NCBI GenBank assembly: GCA_013368315.1
Contig: JAACJM010000123.1
Coordinates: forward strand, 62,001 to 126,000
Length of the DNA stretch: 64,000 nucleotides
Direction: 5' to 3'
DNA from: Tetrapyrgos nigripes
Taxonomy: Eukaryota; Basidiomycota; Agaricomycetes; Agaricales; Campanellaceae
Position 1 is the first letter of the stretch. The number at the start of each line of letters is the position of its first letter. This document shows, one piece after another, positions 10,938 to 22,855 of this stretch. Under the pieces are notes generated by a model. The model made no database searches and was not told the DNA's origin. It worked only from the letters and a program-made list of their open reading frames with translations. Both the position numbers and the translations under genes were made by a program.

Positions 10938-13900
10938 CTAATCATCATCATACACTGGACTACTATCTTCTGAATCCTCTGAGTCTGATTCAAACATCTC
11001 CTTGTCCAAATGGGCCTGAATGTGATAGTTGTCCTCTCCACTTTCATATAACTCCACCTCATCTTCAGTGTGTTGATCAAATGTGTCCACAAGAGCATCT
11101 AATGCTTCAGCTAGCTCATTTTCAGCAGCAATTGTGTTCTTCTCCAGGTCTCGAGTATACTTCCTTGTTGATTTATGGCCAACAGCACCACCTCGAAAGC
11201 GCATAAACAAGTCACGATCAGCGGCGCTGACAAGAAAAAAATAAGCAGTAGCATAAGAAGAGAGAAAAAAATAATTACTTACATTCCAATATAATATTCT
11301 CTCCAGTCCAGAGTCTCAATCTTTCCCTCGTCTCCAGATTCCATTTGCCTTGCTTTTGACGTTGGTGAAAGTAGGGAGTCAGTCTGACCGGAGGTGTAAA
11401 CTGGCATAATGTGAACACCACGTATGACACGTTCAGGATCCAGGAACCCAAATGCGTCTGGTGATCCACTATGTGGAAAATAAACTCATGGTAGGCCTTT
11501 AACTTTGAAACCCCAAGGGGTTTCTGAATCAAAGTCAAACCATCGAACAAAAAGAACGTAGAACTTGTGGATACGCAATGAATCAGATGATTTTGGTCCA
11601 CGATGGCAGGCATAGATGTGAAAAATGTGGATTACCCTGGCATAACAATAAGGGTGGCCACCTTCTCCTGAAAGCGCTAAGACATGGGGATGCGTGCGAG
11701 GGTTGACAGTATCAGAGCATTGGCGAACATCGTAGGAGGTGTAATTGAAACGCGCAGTTTGATGGTGAAAAATGGACTCATTCTCGATAAGGATGGTATG
11801 ATGCTCCTCATCAGAATATTCGACACAGTGTTCGGATGAGAATAATCGGCCTAGAAGATGGTCTTTGAGCTTCCTCATAAAACCCTACAACACCAAGTCA
11901 TCAATAAGTAGAAGACAGGCTTGATAAGCTAAATTTACTCACCTTGAATGCAGTATCTTGTCGCCGTTCAGAAAGAAAGGCATCCAAATCTATCCTCTCC
12001 TTTTCCGATATACCAATCCAGTATGGTGAGGTTGGATCGAACGCCTCTAAATCTGAATCTGTACTCGCAGATGCAATGGTAACAGGCATGAATTTTGACA
12101 GAGGAATCAACCCGTTCTGGTCAGCGATATCTCGGATTAACTGTTCTCGTCCAGTGAGGTTAGCAATCTGGCCTTCGAACTGTGATTTCGTAGTGCGCTG
12201 ATATAGGTCTTTGCTGTGGGTATGCTCGGCCTCTCCCTGCAATGATCATATAATCAAAAGAGGGAGAAAACAATGAAGAAAGAGAACTCACTATCATGGT
12301 CGTATGTGAATCAGTGGTTCCAAACTCGGGTATATCGGTGGCATAGTACCCCAATGCATGAAGCTTTGGTGTATTCAAATTATAGTGTCGTTTCAATGGT
12401 GATTTAGAGGTGAGGACTTTTGGCTTTTGCAGAGCTTCTGATGTGTCCAGCTTCTGCGCAGCTTTCTCAGCACGACGGATACGAGCAGCTGCCTCTTCTT
12501 TTAGCTCCTTGGTATCAAAAGCAGGACAGGTCACCTTTGCAAATTGGCGAAGACTATGTCCAAGGACCCGCGTTGAAATGGCTAAGGATGCAACAGTTGA
12601 GTCTGTATGCATCCGCAGCTTTGCATATGCATGAAAAGCAAGAAGGTCCCATAACAGGTCCTTCACGATTTCATCATGGGACAATGCTAAAAGTGAATCA
12701 AAGCATGGTATGGCGCACTAGACGCCATTGAGTGAATGCGAATGCAATTAAATATCAAATGCCTCACCTGCAGAAGATCCTCGTAATTCCATGCAGCAAG
12801 CTTTCTCATGGCTGTAGCCTCTTCTGGAAATTTTCGGATGGCACTGGTACCGAACGTTGGAATATCTCGGTATCTAAAATCTCACATCAAGAAATATTGA
12901 ATTTAATACGCTGAGAGTTACTTACCTTTGGTCTACAATGGACCACATATTATTCTTGGCAGCTTCTAAAATGCGGACAAGGTGTATGAAGACTCGGCGA
13001 AATTCACCAATATCAAACTCATGACACAAATCGTTGGGATCAATCTTGAAAAGCTGAAACCCCAAGTCATTGAATGCTTCTGTGAAGGTGTTCTAAATAA
13101 ACTGGCTGTCAGAAGGAGGAACAAATGTCCAATAGTCATAGTACTCACATGAGTGGGAACGAGTGATTCAGGATCCATCAATTTACGAACAGCCTGGCTG
13201 GTAATTGGCTTGCCATTCACAAAAAGCTCACGGTGTGCATCAGCAACTTTCTCCCACAGCTCCGTATTATCAACTCGCTTCTGCTTTCGTCGATCCATGT
13301 CTGCTGCTGTACCCATTTCATGAACTTCGAAATGCTTTATAAGAGATCGAACACAGAGACAAACTCCCTGGTTCTTGGTGCATAACATGAGACACCTAGG
13401 GAACAGCATAAGTAGTGTCAGGAATAGTTAGATGAGAACCATTTTGTTAAACAGTGTTGCTTACCTCTCTGGATAATCCTTTGAATAAGTAAACCAGCAA
13501 AGGAAGAAACGACGTGTCTGAGCATCTGAACATTTGACGATGACGCCTGACTTGTAAGCTTCCTTGACCTGCTTGGTAAAAAGTAATGGCCAAATGGCCT
13601 GAAACAGTTCTCGCTTGAAATGAGTCCACAACTCGGATGGAATGTCTCGTTTATAGATTTCTCGGTAGTGTTCCTTCAGCTTTTTGGGAACCTGAGGCAT
13701 CAAATCAGCCATAGGATCAAAAAACTGAAACAAGAACTCACTTCACGGATATAAGCCAAATGATGTACAGTATGATTTGAAGAAGAACCTCGGATATATT
13801 TCGAGATATTGCCAAAGAACAGATAGATTGGCCAAAGCGAAGCTGAGCCGAACTCAGCGAGATGTGTTGAGTCAGACCAGAGCATGATGTAAAGGGGAAC

Positions 13901-15526
13901 ATTTTCGATACTGGAATCTGATGGTGATGGAAGAGAGGAGAAAATTTCCTCTTCAATTTCTAGTGCGCGGTTGGATGTATATGCCTCCCCATACACCTGT
14001 TGCTCTGGATCTCCGTCACCTGGGTTCCACATCAGGGTGTGAGGACGTAGATGATGATCGCCAAAGGAAGAGCTCTGGAGTTCGGACATGATTACGTCGA
14101 TGATATCTCGATGCCAGATATTCTTCACTTTGAAAGTGGGTGCATCGTCCTCCGATGGGTATTTGAAATCTTTACAGGGCAGTGGAATTGACACGCTTGA
14201 GCATTTCCAGCCGTATTTCAGATAAGGTGGGCATTCAGGATCGGCTTCTGGACTCGTCAGTGATGGGAGAGGCTTCTTTCTAGCGCTGATATAGGCATCA
14301 AGACGCTTGTTGACTTGACCTGCATCAAAGTTGTCGGGAACCTTTGAAACATCAAAGTCGTCCTTGAGAACTTTGACTAGTGTGGTAAGGGTGGCGGCTG
14401 ATAAGGATTTTGATGTATAGTACCACTCCATCAAACGGAACTCCTCTTTGTTCAAGAATGGGAAAAAAGACGGTCTTTGCAAATTTCCGAGTCCGTGGTC
14501 AGGTTTGCGAGTTGGCCGCTTATCTGGATTACCAAGGACATTTGACTCGGCACGTAGAAAGACTTCAAGCGAATCCGGATCGTGTAATGGATATGCGTTG
14601 AAAATACGATAGAGTCCGAGCTTGTTTGGAGAGGTTTTGATTTTCCGAACGGTTAATGCAGGAGGAACAGGTCCTAGTACACTGTGTGAATTGTGAGGAG
14701 GGGTAGGAATTGGTGGGGTAGGAATTGGTGGTTCAGGAATGGGAATAGTGGTGAGGGAGGATTCATCATCAGGAACGACGTCATCTACGTGTTCAAAATT
14801 GTCAAGACGAGGAGGTAGCCTGCGAGTACGTTTGCCTTCAACAATATTCTTCATGTCTATCCCATCTCGCTGACGACGACGCCGTCTTGGCCTTGCAGTA
14901 AGACGTAGTTCACTGAGCTCATCCTGCAGCAACTGTTGTATGGCTCTCTCGGCTATAGCCTTGCACTCGACAATGCATTCCAGTGTCACACCGTCAGGAT
15001 ATGAGGGAGTAAGTGTAATATTGTCATATTCAGCAACTAAATCTGGTTCAACAATGTTAGGATAGGGTGCCGAAGAGTATAGAGAGGGTTCATCGAAATG
15101 GAACGTATTTTGGGAGTCGGAAATCGAAGGACTGGGTATGTTGTCGTCAACTGTGTCTGGAGGTAGTAAGTACTCGTCAGATAGAGTAGAGTACTCTTCA
15201 GGAATGGGATTTGAAGCAGTAATACGAGAGGAACTGGCTGATGCCTGTAAGAGAAAGTAACTCGATATTAAGCGCAAATAATAGGACGAGCGACGACTCA
15301 CATTTGCATCCTCTCTCTCAAACCATGGCCACTGGCTCCCGGCAGTCTTTTGGGACTCGGACTTGTGTTTTTGAGGCTTCCTTTGCTTCGCTTTTTTGGC
15401 CAGGCTTTCAGTGAGCTGTCCTCCCTGGCGCTTCTTGCACTTGGACTGGTGATTGACTAGCCGGATGTCTTCTTGAAATGCTTTGCCGCATACGCAACGA
15501 TACATCAGGGGGCTGGGTGTATGCAC
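10938..15526 (-). pseudogene. Plavaka-family transposase, one in-frame stop
   Basis: Ten exons join in frame: 15526-15302, 15244-13742, 13691-13465, 13395-13149, 13092-12926, 12873-12768, 12717-12292, 12236-11943, 11884-11283 and 11226-10938, about 1361 residues. The N-terminus has a C2H2 finger (CVCGKAF..HQSKC); the first exon also has an inner Met at 15505. Plavaka landmarks follow: LYIMLWSDSTHLAEFGSASL with the YLFFGNISKYIRG block, CLCVRSLIKH, the NDLCHEFDIGEFRRVF segment, YRDIPTFGTSAIRKF, and near the end DRDLFMRFRGGAVGH. A TGA at 11486-11488 interrupts the GLP..VYFP stretch where an Arg codon (CGA) is expected. All splice sites are intact, so a single C-to-T change would have silenced it. 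Confidence 0.85.
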
Positions 15527-15677
15527 TCAGTGTGCGGCGGCGTTGAAAATTTTCGATGATGATGTCATAGACAAACAAGCAAACAACGCGTCAAGTCCAT
15601 TTAACTCTGACCACCACCAAAACAACAGTCAAGTTCCCTTTCTTCCCTTCCCTTACCTCCCGTCCTTTTCGCTCATC
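15527..15677. promoter_or_regulatory. Bidirectional promoter region between transposase and RS gene
   Basis: Only 151 bp separate the two start codons, so both genes must use this stretch. CT-rich tracts precede the plus-strand ATG. No TATA box is evident. Confidence 0.45.
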
Positions 15678-16858
15678 ATGGCCTTGACATATGGCCGCTC
15701 CACACGTTCTTCTCGTTCTTGTTCTCGCCGTTCTCGTTCTCGCTCTCGTTCTTGCTCTCACTCTCGTTCCCACTCTCGTTCTCGTTCCGATCGTTCTCGC
15801 TCTCGCTCCCGTTCTCAATCTTCTCGAAAGCACCGTTACTCTGCATCAACGACTCGCTACCGTACTAGAAAGCATCGGTCAAGATCTCCAAGACGCTCAC
15901 CCCGCAATTCATCTCACCACTCTTCACGTTCCTCTCAAAGCATATCTCGTACATCTCGTGACTGCTCTGCTCCCTGTGACCGTCGTCGTCAATCCAAGGA
16001 AGAACGCGCAAAGCAAGTCGCTCATCAGATCCTTGTTAACCAGCTGATGGACCCAAGGAAAGCACCTGAGTATGTTGTTGCCCTTATCACTGTTTTGTAG
16101 CTAACCAATGTCTGTTGTCCAGATCCGACCTGTACTCTAAGTATAATACACAAGCTGGGTTTATTCTACGCGGACTACATCTTTTCATCAACATCAAGAA
16201 TCTTTTTGACCATGGTCTCCGTTCTGAGGGCTTTGATATGACTACTGCGGGCGTGGTTGTAGATGACGATGACTCTGAGTGAGTAAATGCGCTTTTCCTG
16301 TCATGCTCTTTTACTAACGCTATTCTTTCATCACTCTAGAGACGAAGAGGAGCCAAGAGCTAATAGTCCGGCACCTTCTGAGTACGTATATATACATTGT
16401 TTTAGCTTCCTATTACTGACACTCCACCCATAGCCATGGCTCTCAAGACACTCAAGACGACAGGTGTGCATATATAGACATTTTCTTGTTGCTTTTTTTA
16501 CTAATGTTATCATCTCCAGCTGCAATCCCGAGGTCGATGTTGATGGGACCGCTGAGCCAGATGACGCACCTGAGAATGATAGGTATGTATATAGTCGAGT
16601 CTATTCATCTTTAAATCAGCTAATTTATATTGTTTCAGTTTCGACGTCGACGCCATGTACGCTAACCTTTACAGGCGTCTCAAAGAGATGATTCCGGAGT
16701 TGGACGACACCATGGACCGTTTCAAACGAGATACAAGGGGCTTGCAGCTATTCATCAAGCAGACGGCGGCAGCAGGTGGTGAGGATGAGACTGGGAAGGA
16801 TGGGGATGGGGGTAGGGGTGAGGATGACCCTGCGCAATCCAACGATGAGTCATCCTAA
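15678..16858 (+). CDS. RS-domain protein encoded divergently from the transposase
   Basis: Six exons, 15678-16069, 16123-16278, 16340-16381, 16434-16463, 16520-16582 and 16639-16858, join in phase and give 300 residues. Residues about 5-100 are an arginine-serine domain with many SR/RS dipeptides. Then come a KEERAKQVAHQILVNQL helix, the block SDLYSKYNTQAGF, an acidic middle (DDDDSEDEEEP), and a C-terminal helical part (LKEMIPELDDTMDRF) ending in a Gly/Asp-rich tail. RS domains typically mediate splicing-factor and RNA interactions in the nucleus. No RNA-recognition motif is seen, so it is not a standard SR protein. Its place beside the transposase suggests it is an accessory gene of the element, perhaps helping its intron-rich transcript. 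The start was chosen because it is the first ATG followed by the RS domain. Confidence 0.75.
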
Positions 16859-17052
16859 CTATTCTTTTTCTCCTTCAAGTTTTGTTTCTCTGCTAGTTGT
16901 ATCTTTGTGCTTTGCTCTTATGCTTTTGTCGTGTTTTCCTGTTGTACTTCTCTATCATGTCCTGCATCGCGTACTGTTTTGCAATCATAATGTTATTTTG
17001 TACTGCAATTACTGTAGACTAGAATTATAAGAAGCTATATGGTGAACCCGCT

Positions 17053-17458
17053 TTGCAAAGCCTTGTGATGCTGTCCGTGTATGTCAAACAACTGCCGATG
17101 TGAAGGTGGTTGTGTATCTAGATCCTACTTGGGGAACAGTAGCAATAGTGTTCCACCCTGGGCACCGTTGACCACCACTTATAATTATGGACATTCATGG
17201 CAACATCGTTCAAACTTAGACGAAGATGGCCATGGAGATCAATGATGGAATAGTCTTGCAAAGCCTTGTGATGCTGTCAGTGTATGTCAAATAACTGCCG
17301 ATGTGAAGGTGGTTGTGTATCTAGATCCTACTTGGGGAACAGTAGCAATAGTGTTCCTCCCTGGGTACCGTTGACCACCAGTTATAATTATGGACATTCA
17401 TGGCAACGTCGTTCAAACCTAGACGAAGATGGCAATGGAAATCAGTGATGGAATAGTC
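17053..17458. repeat. 203-bp tandem duplication
   Basis: Units 17053-17255 and 17256-17458 both run from TTGCAAAGCCTTGTGATGCT to GATGGAATAGTCTT with about 5 percent differences. They lie 3' of the RS gene, mirroring the tandem repeat on the other flank of the element. Confidence 0.85.
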
Positions 17459-17809
17459 TTGGGATGTCCTACTGTCATGTAATACAATGGCGATCATAGT
17501 CTATAATACATCAAATTGCCAATGGTACTACACGGTATGCTATGATGTCCAACGCCTCCATCATGGTGAACTGGGCCATGTCATCCCGAAATGCCGATGT
17601 GTGTCAATGATTTACAGTCATTGACAAGGGACTCTATCTTGCATCTACCAGGGCATCTAGGGACTGGATGACCGGCGTTGGATTACGGTGGGCAACCTTT
17701 GGCCGATTCTGTGATGGAAGAGAGGAAGACGAAGATGAAGAGGAAACGAGAAAAGAAGAGGTATAGGAAAGAAATTTTAAAAAAGAAGAGGAAGAGGATA
17801 AATAAATAA

Positions 17810-18345
17810 AAGGCACGAGTTCAAGGGTGGTCAAAAATTTTAATTTATTACACAACGTCGAAAAATTTTTTAAGGACCTCTGAGGTCCGACCGACCGACC
17901 ACTCCTTCCAAATAAGGAAGGTAGCTACATGGCAAAGCATCCTAATGCGGTAATACCTTGCCACGCTGTGGCACAGGTCTTTCTCCTGCCTTCACATTAA
18001 TGGAATGTAGCCGCGCTAGCTCAAGTGAACCTGCCTCTGCAATGATGCCTATAAAAAGTTGACAATGCCAAGATGCCAAAGAACACCACGTAGACACTGG
18101 TATGATTGCTGCATATTCACATACTATGTAAATACTGTTGTTTATGTACTTGTAGTCTGTATCTAGCCTGTAATTACCTGCCAGCCACAAAAGCATCCAT
18201 ATATTGGCCATATTTTTACATCTCGACCTGAAGAACCAAAAAAATTTTGACCTATCAAAAATTTTTTAGTGGCCTCGACGGCTTGACCGACCGACCCTCG
18301 GAGTGTACCGGCCCGCAATCCTGGACCACCCTTGCACGAGTTACA
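17810..18345. repeat. Two copies of a GGTCGGTCGG / AAAAATTTTT repeat
   Basis: Around 17865-17905 and 18255-18300 the order is AAAAATTTTTT, then CCTC, then GACCGACCGACC, both in the same direction. The outer flanks GCACGAGTTCAAGGGTGGTC (17814) and GACCACCCTTGCACGAG (18325) are inverted with respect to each other. The stretch between has no gene. Confidence 0.6.
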
Positions 18346-19020
18346 AGAAAGTGGATGAACGCGACGGTATAATAATACAAGTGCTCGCCTCCGCCTCCGC
18401 CTCCATAACTACCTAGGGCAATCCACCCCCTCCAGCTTCTACACGTTCCGTTTCTCATCCCCACTCGCATTCGCATGACATTTGCATTCCCACTTTCATT
18501 CCCATTCCAAGCAAGAGGCCCACGTCAACGGCGGGAACCTTGGAAGACTCGGGTAGGGGTACAGACATCGAAATAAAGAAGTTGAACTTTGACAGAGACC
18601 TCGAGAGGCACCTTTTGGCTCCGTGAAGAACGAAGGATGAGGGGATGGGAGTCGAGAGAGAAAGGAGAGAGGAACGAGGAAAGGGAAGGAAAGGAACGAG
18701 GGAGAAGATGAATAAAGGAAAGAGTCGAGTCGAGTTGTAGAGACATAGAAGATAGGCGGACGCGAAGGTGGTAGATGTAGAAGCATAGAAAGCCGACCGC
18801 CTCTGCTACCACTAACTGGCAGGACGGTAACGACAACGCTTTGAGGCAGATATGGGTTCCATCGGTAGCACCCCCACCACCGCATCCACTTCCAACTTCC
18901 ATCTCCACGACTACTTAGTACTTCCAACTTCCAACTTCTATGCCAACGCCAACGTCAGTCCGCACCCGCACCTCTACCTTCCACTTCGAGTCCAAACTCC
19001 GATCCCATTTGACACCTATT
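18346..19020. other. No gene recognised
   Basis: Purine-rich on one strand (GAGGAA-rich on plus at 18640-18730), with open frames that look compositional. No domain or splice pattern was recognised. Confidence 0.3.
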
Positions 19021-19029
19021 CGCACCTAA

Positions 19030-20330
19030 ATCATCACAACCACTGCCAGAGATGGCAAAGCCCAAGTCAAAGCCAAAGAAGACTCGGAGGAGACAATACT
19101 AGACAAGCAGCATTCATCTAACAGACGCAAAACCGCGATCATCCAGACTTCCGGTGACGAAGGGGAGGTCTCTGCTGCCTCTACTCATATACGCCCTAGA
19201 TCGCCTTTGAAAGAACACGACCAACGGAGATGACGCCGAGGGTAGTCGGTCGTCAATGCAATCTCACCCCAAGCCCAGCCCCAGCGTATTCTCGACTCCA
19301 TCGAGAGGCGAAGACGCAGACGACTTTCATGCTCGCCTTGCTCGTCCATCAAAACAGCTTCACCCCTTCACGGAAACAAGGATAACAACGAAACCCCGCA
19401 TTGTGCATAGTCCAACCCAGCAAATGCGGTGCCAGACAAAACATCAAAAGAGAGCGTCCGCATAGGCTCAAACCCCCGCATTGACATCAGGTGTCTCAGC
19501 TCGTATCACGAAGATGAAGGAGACGTCGACCCCGGCACCGCCAAACAGACTGAATGAAACGGCTCTGGGAAAACAACGAAGAAGACAAGCTAGGATTCCA
19601 AGGGCTCCGCTGAGGAATGAGGGAGGCAGACACGGCGCCCAATGTTGAGACAGATGGACTCAGGCGAGAGGTATATGCGCTGAAATGATATAGAGAGGCT
19701 GAGGGATGACGCTGAGGAGTTGCCGGAGACGTTGAAGGAGCTAGGCAGGAGGTAAAAAGATCGGCGGGAGCGAGGGAGAATTGGGTATAATAATGTAAGA
19801 CCAGTCAAATCTTGGTCAAATCTAGCGGGGAAGACGCATACGGCGACGATAGGGAATGTCGATGCTCGTCAAGATCACGGACGCGTTGGAGAAGAGACGT
19901 CTAATAAGTACATGAAGCGATTGTGGAGCGTGAGGTGGGAGAGGAGAGGAGAGGAATGCGGAATGTAGCGGGTGTTGGAAGCGTTGACTGAAGTGTCCTT
20001 GACAGTGGAGGGAGTTTCCTCCGGGTGGGAAGGTGGGCGATGGAGGCTCGGGACACGCTAAGACGTCAAGAAAGCGTATTGAGGAACTGCAAGGAGCTGT
20101 AGCTCATGCAGAGGGGAAAGAAGGCGACCTCGTTTACATGAGTGCGTTGCAGAGATGTTGGCTAAGCAGAGGACAGAGGATAAGAAGGGGATAGAAGTGG
20201 AGGAGGGTCAGAAGCAATCGGGAAGAGTTGGTATGGCGACGTACGACGAAATCTGAGGCAAAGCAGAATGTCTTCCAAGAAAAACCAGCTAGATAGAGAG
20301 CATTAAAAATTGTAGCACTGAGCCGCGGAT
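19030..20330 (+). pseudogene. Decayed coding sequence, family not recognised
   Basis: Plus-strand frames read like an eroded nuclear protein: a basic start, then SVFSTPSRGEDADDFHARL, then TPAPPNRLNETALGKQRRR, then helical Glu/Arg-rich stretches to about 20270. Many stops and frame changes interrupt it. No domain is named because no motif is decisive. Confidence 0.4.
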
Positions 20331-21380
20331 AGCTGGTTGAAGTGTGAAAGTCCCGAGTTTTGGGCTGGAACACAGCTGAATGAGTCCAGGAATCATCAGT
20401 CCGTATCGACCTGTACAGGGCCCATTCTCCCGACTGTAGCAGTACCGTGCGGTTTTAGTTGTTCCTGTTTGGCTATGCCTTCTGAAAACGGTTTAGGTCA
20501 CGGAGAGCCGACCCTAAAGTTCGTTCCTAGGAAGTCAAAATTCACACTCCGCGTTTTCACCTGTACGGTTCCAATGGTTCTTGGCCATGACACCAAAACG
20601 CAAAGCTCTGGACCCGAATTCCGTTTCCGAGTCCATTCCGATCAACCGCGGTGATGGTATAGGATTTGTCCTGCAACAGCAAGATTATCACTCGCTCCTC
20701 CGTTCATTGTATATTTTCATGAGCGTATTATCAACTGTAGAAACCGGATACTATTATCTGTTCCCCTGTGGACGTCTTCGCAATGCTCTAGCATTTGCCT
20801 ACTATCCATCACCGTGGTCAAACAGTGGCTCCTTACATTACTATGTTCTTGTTCTTCGTTTCCTTGTACGTATATACTAGTCATAATAAATATGTACTTT
20901 TTACAAGTGGTAATTGGTACAGCTGGAGTATCGGAAGTGGTCGAATGTGTCGGGGAGACGTTTCGCGAGAGTGATGTAGTGACCAGCCTTTCGATCTTTT
21001 GAAGTCCACCTCCAAATTTACTTGGCTCAAACCTCGTTAGATCTTGACCTCTCGACCTCAGGTCTAAGCCTAGTTTTTAGAATTGTCCTGCTGCGATTAT
21101 GTACTGTACCAGGCACCTCTGGTTGCATGTGAAACTTGTCCCTTTACGTGTGGCGCTCAAGAAAATTCCCTAGCGCATACCGCCGAAAGCGGTTTCTGAT
21201 ATGCTCTAAACTCTATCGTTGAAGATGTCAAGATGAAATTCTTAGGGACGTCGGATTTGGACCTGTCCTCGGGCACTAAGCTAGCGAATAATGGCCGGGG
21301 TGTAGAAGAGAGACAACACATGGAGTTGCATGAAGATGTGAACTAGAAGGACATTTTAGACTCATCTAACCTTGCACGCA
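20331..21380. other. No gene recognised
   Basis: A 99-residue frame at 20581-20880 has no start context, homology or splice support. The rest is featureless. Confidence 0.3.
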
Positions 21381-21384
21381 TCCT

Positions 21385-22139
21385 CATCTGCTCTTGGAGC
21401 TCCCGCTATGACACTCCTTCCAATTAGTATTCAGGCAATTCTCCGAAGCTAAAGTACTTGAGTACAACTTAACCCTTTTCAGTCCCATCACCTTCAACCA
21501 AGCTTCAATGACTCTCGGATGTCAGTGTGATAGGGTGCATGATTCGATGGTGCGGGCGTTGTACATAGAGTGATTGAGGCACTACTTGTGACGCCTCATA
21601 CCAACACACAAATTGACGTCCCCCAAGAATGTAGCGAATAGTGACCTTGAAAACTGATATGCCCGCTACCACCTCGCCCGCCACCCCCTTGCTGTCCGAC
21701 ATATGCACAAGCCTTCAATTCTCCAATGATACTCTGTCACGCCAGTCATTGGCTGTTGAAACGTTGACTGCCCAAGAATCCTACTTTTCTTGTCGACAGG
21801 GTCTTCTACTCATCTGCTCTTGGAGCTCCCGCTGTGATACTCCTCTCAATTCGTATTCAGGCAATTTTCCGAAGCTAAAGTACTTGAGCACAACGCAATC
21901 CAGGCAGCCCTTTTCAGTCTCACCACCTTCAAGCTTCAATGACTCTTAGCATGCAGTGTGATAGGGTACATGATAATGTAGCGAATAGTGACCTTGAACT
22001 GGTATGCTCGCCACCCCCTTGCTGTCCGACATACGCATAACCCTTCAATTCTCCAACGGAACTCTGTCACCCCAGTCAATGGCTGTTGAAACGTTGCCCG
22101 CCCAAGAATCCCGCTTTTCTCGTGAGCAGGGTCTTCTAT
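21385..22139. repeat. Imperfect direct repeat upstream of hydrophobin
   Basis: Two units are seen. CATCTGCTCTTGGAGCTCCC recurs at about 21388 and 21814. GTAGCGAATAGTGACCTTGA recurs at about 21631 and 21977, with the stretch to AGGGTCTTCTA repeated. The second unit is shorter (about 325 against 425 bp). It ends 270 bp before the hydrophobin ATG, so it may lie in that promoter. Confidence 0.75.
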
Positions 22140-22314
22140 TATGGTTTAAGACGCCTTACGTTGATCTTACGCGGTTATGATTGACATCTGATGTCTGGGG
22201 CAGGTTTCGGCTCATACCAATCAAAACTTTTTTTGGCTTCGCAATTCCGTTCTAATGCAACTGCTCTCCGTGATTGAGGACCCGCCGCTAATCCAGCCGA
22301 CCAGTTCCGAAACG

Positions 22315-22320
22315 TATAAA
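22315..22320 (+). promoter_or_regulatory. TATA box of the hydrophobin gene
   Basis: TATAAA followed by TACCC lies 94 bp before the ATG, which predicts a transcript start near 22345 and a 5' UTR of about 60 bp. Strong TATA boxes are usual for highly expressed hydrophobins. Confidence 0.6.
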
Positions 22321-22408
22321 TACCCAGCGAGACCTCCACTTTCTTCACTCGAACAACTCACATTCGTTCAAGTTTACCGGTCCTTTCCAAACCAACAACT
22401 CTCTCATC

Positions 22409-22855
22409 ATGCAGTTCAAATTCCTCACCGTCGCTGCCCTTGCTACTCTTGCGGCTGCCACACCCCTTGAAGTTCGTCAAGGTCAATGCAACACTGGCTC
22501 ACTTCAGGTGAGCATTCGATATTGACTGATATCTGTTTGACCTCAATGTTGACGCCTTTTCCTCCGTAGTGCTGCAACAGCGTCCAATCTGCGAGCTCCA
22601 GCCCTGTTGCTAGCCTCTTGGGTTTGCTTGGCATTGTCGTTGGAGATATCACCGCTCTCGTGGGGCTCAACTGCTCACCCATCAGCGTCATTGGCGTCGC
22701 AGGAAACTCCTGCACTGCTCAACCCGTCTGCTGCCAGAACAACCAATTCAGTGAGTTCACTATTGCCCCTCAATTCACCGCAATTCCTGACGCTCTACTC
22801 TCTTCCAGACGGCCTCGTTGCCATTGGCTGCACTCCCATCAACATCAACCTCTAA
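22409..22855 (+). CDS. Class I hydrophobin
   Basis: Three exons (22409-22507, 22570-22750, 22809-22855) give 108 residues, with GT..AG introns of 62 and 58 bp. A signal peptide of about 18 residues ends AAATP. The eight cysteines follow the class I spacing: C-6-CC, 32 to the third group, 12 to the next Cys, C-5-CC and 12 to the last C. Between CC and the third group lies a hydrophobic stretch ([19 protein letters not shown]), as in basidiomycete members that self-assemble into rodlet layers on aerial hyphae, spores and fruiting bodies. Start codon, both splice junctions and stop are intact. No defect is seen, so it is probably functional. Confidence 0.96.

Larger units (their letters stand above)
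10240..17590. mobile_element. Plavaka-like DNA transposon with a second, RS-rich gene
   Basis: The element holds a Plavaka transposase (minus) and a divergent RS-rich gene (plus) that share a 151-bp upstream region. Candidate inverted ends are 10240-10257 and 17573-17589, which match at about 14 of 17 positions (TCGGGA, then CATGGC). Both flanks carry subterminal CATAGTCTAT motifs (10588 and 17494) and tandem duplications of 86 bp and 203 bp. The exact ends and target duplication are not proven. Confidence 0.55.

Noticed and set aside
13700..15240. Single-exon reading of the first two transposase exons
   Set aside because: The frame happens to stay open through the 57-bp intron, but GTGAGT and TTACAG sites and the unlike sequence between them favour splicing.
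15591..15833. Arg/Thr-rich frame antisense to the RS domain
   Set aside because: It is the mirror of the TCTCGT repeats that code the RS domain on the plus strand, with no splice or start support.
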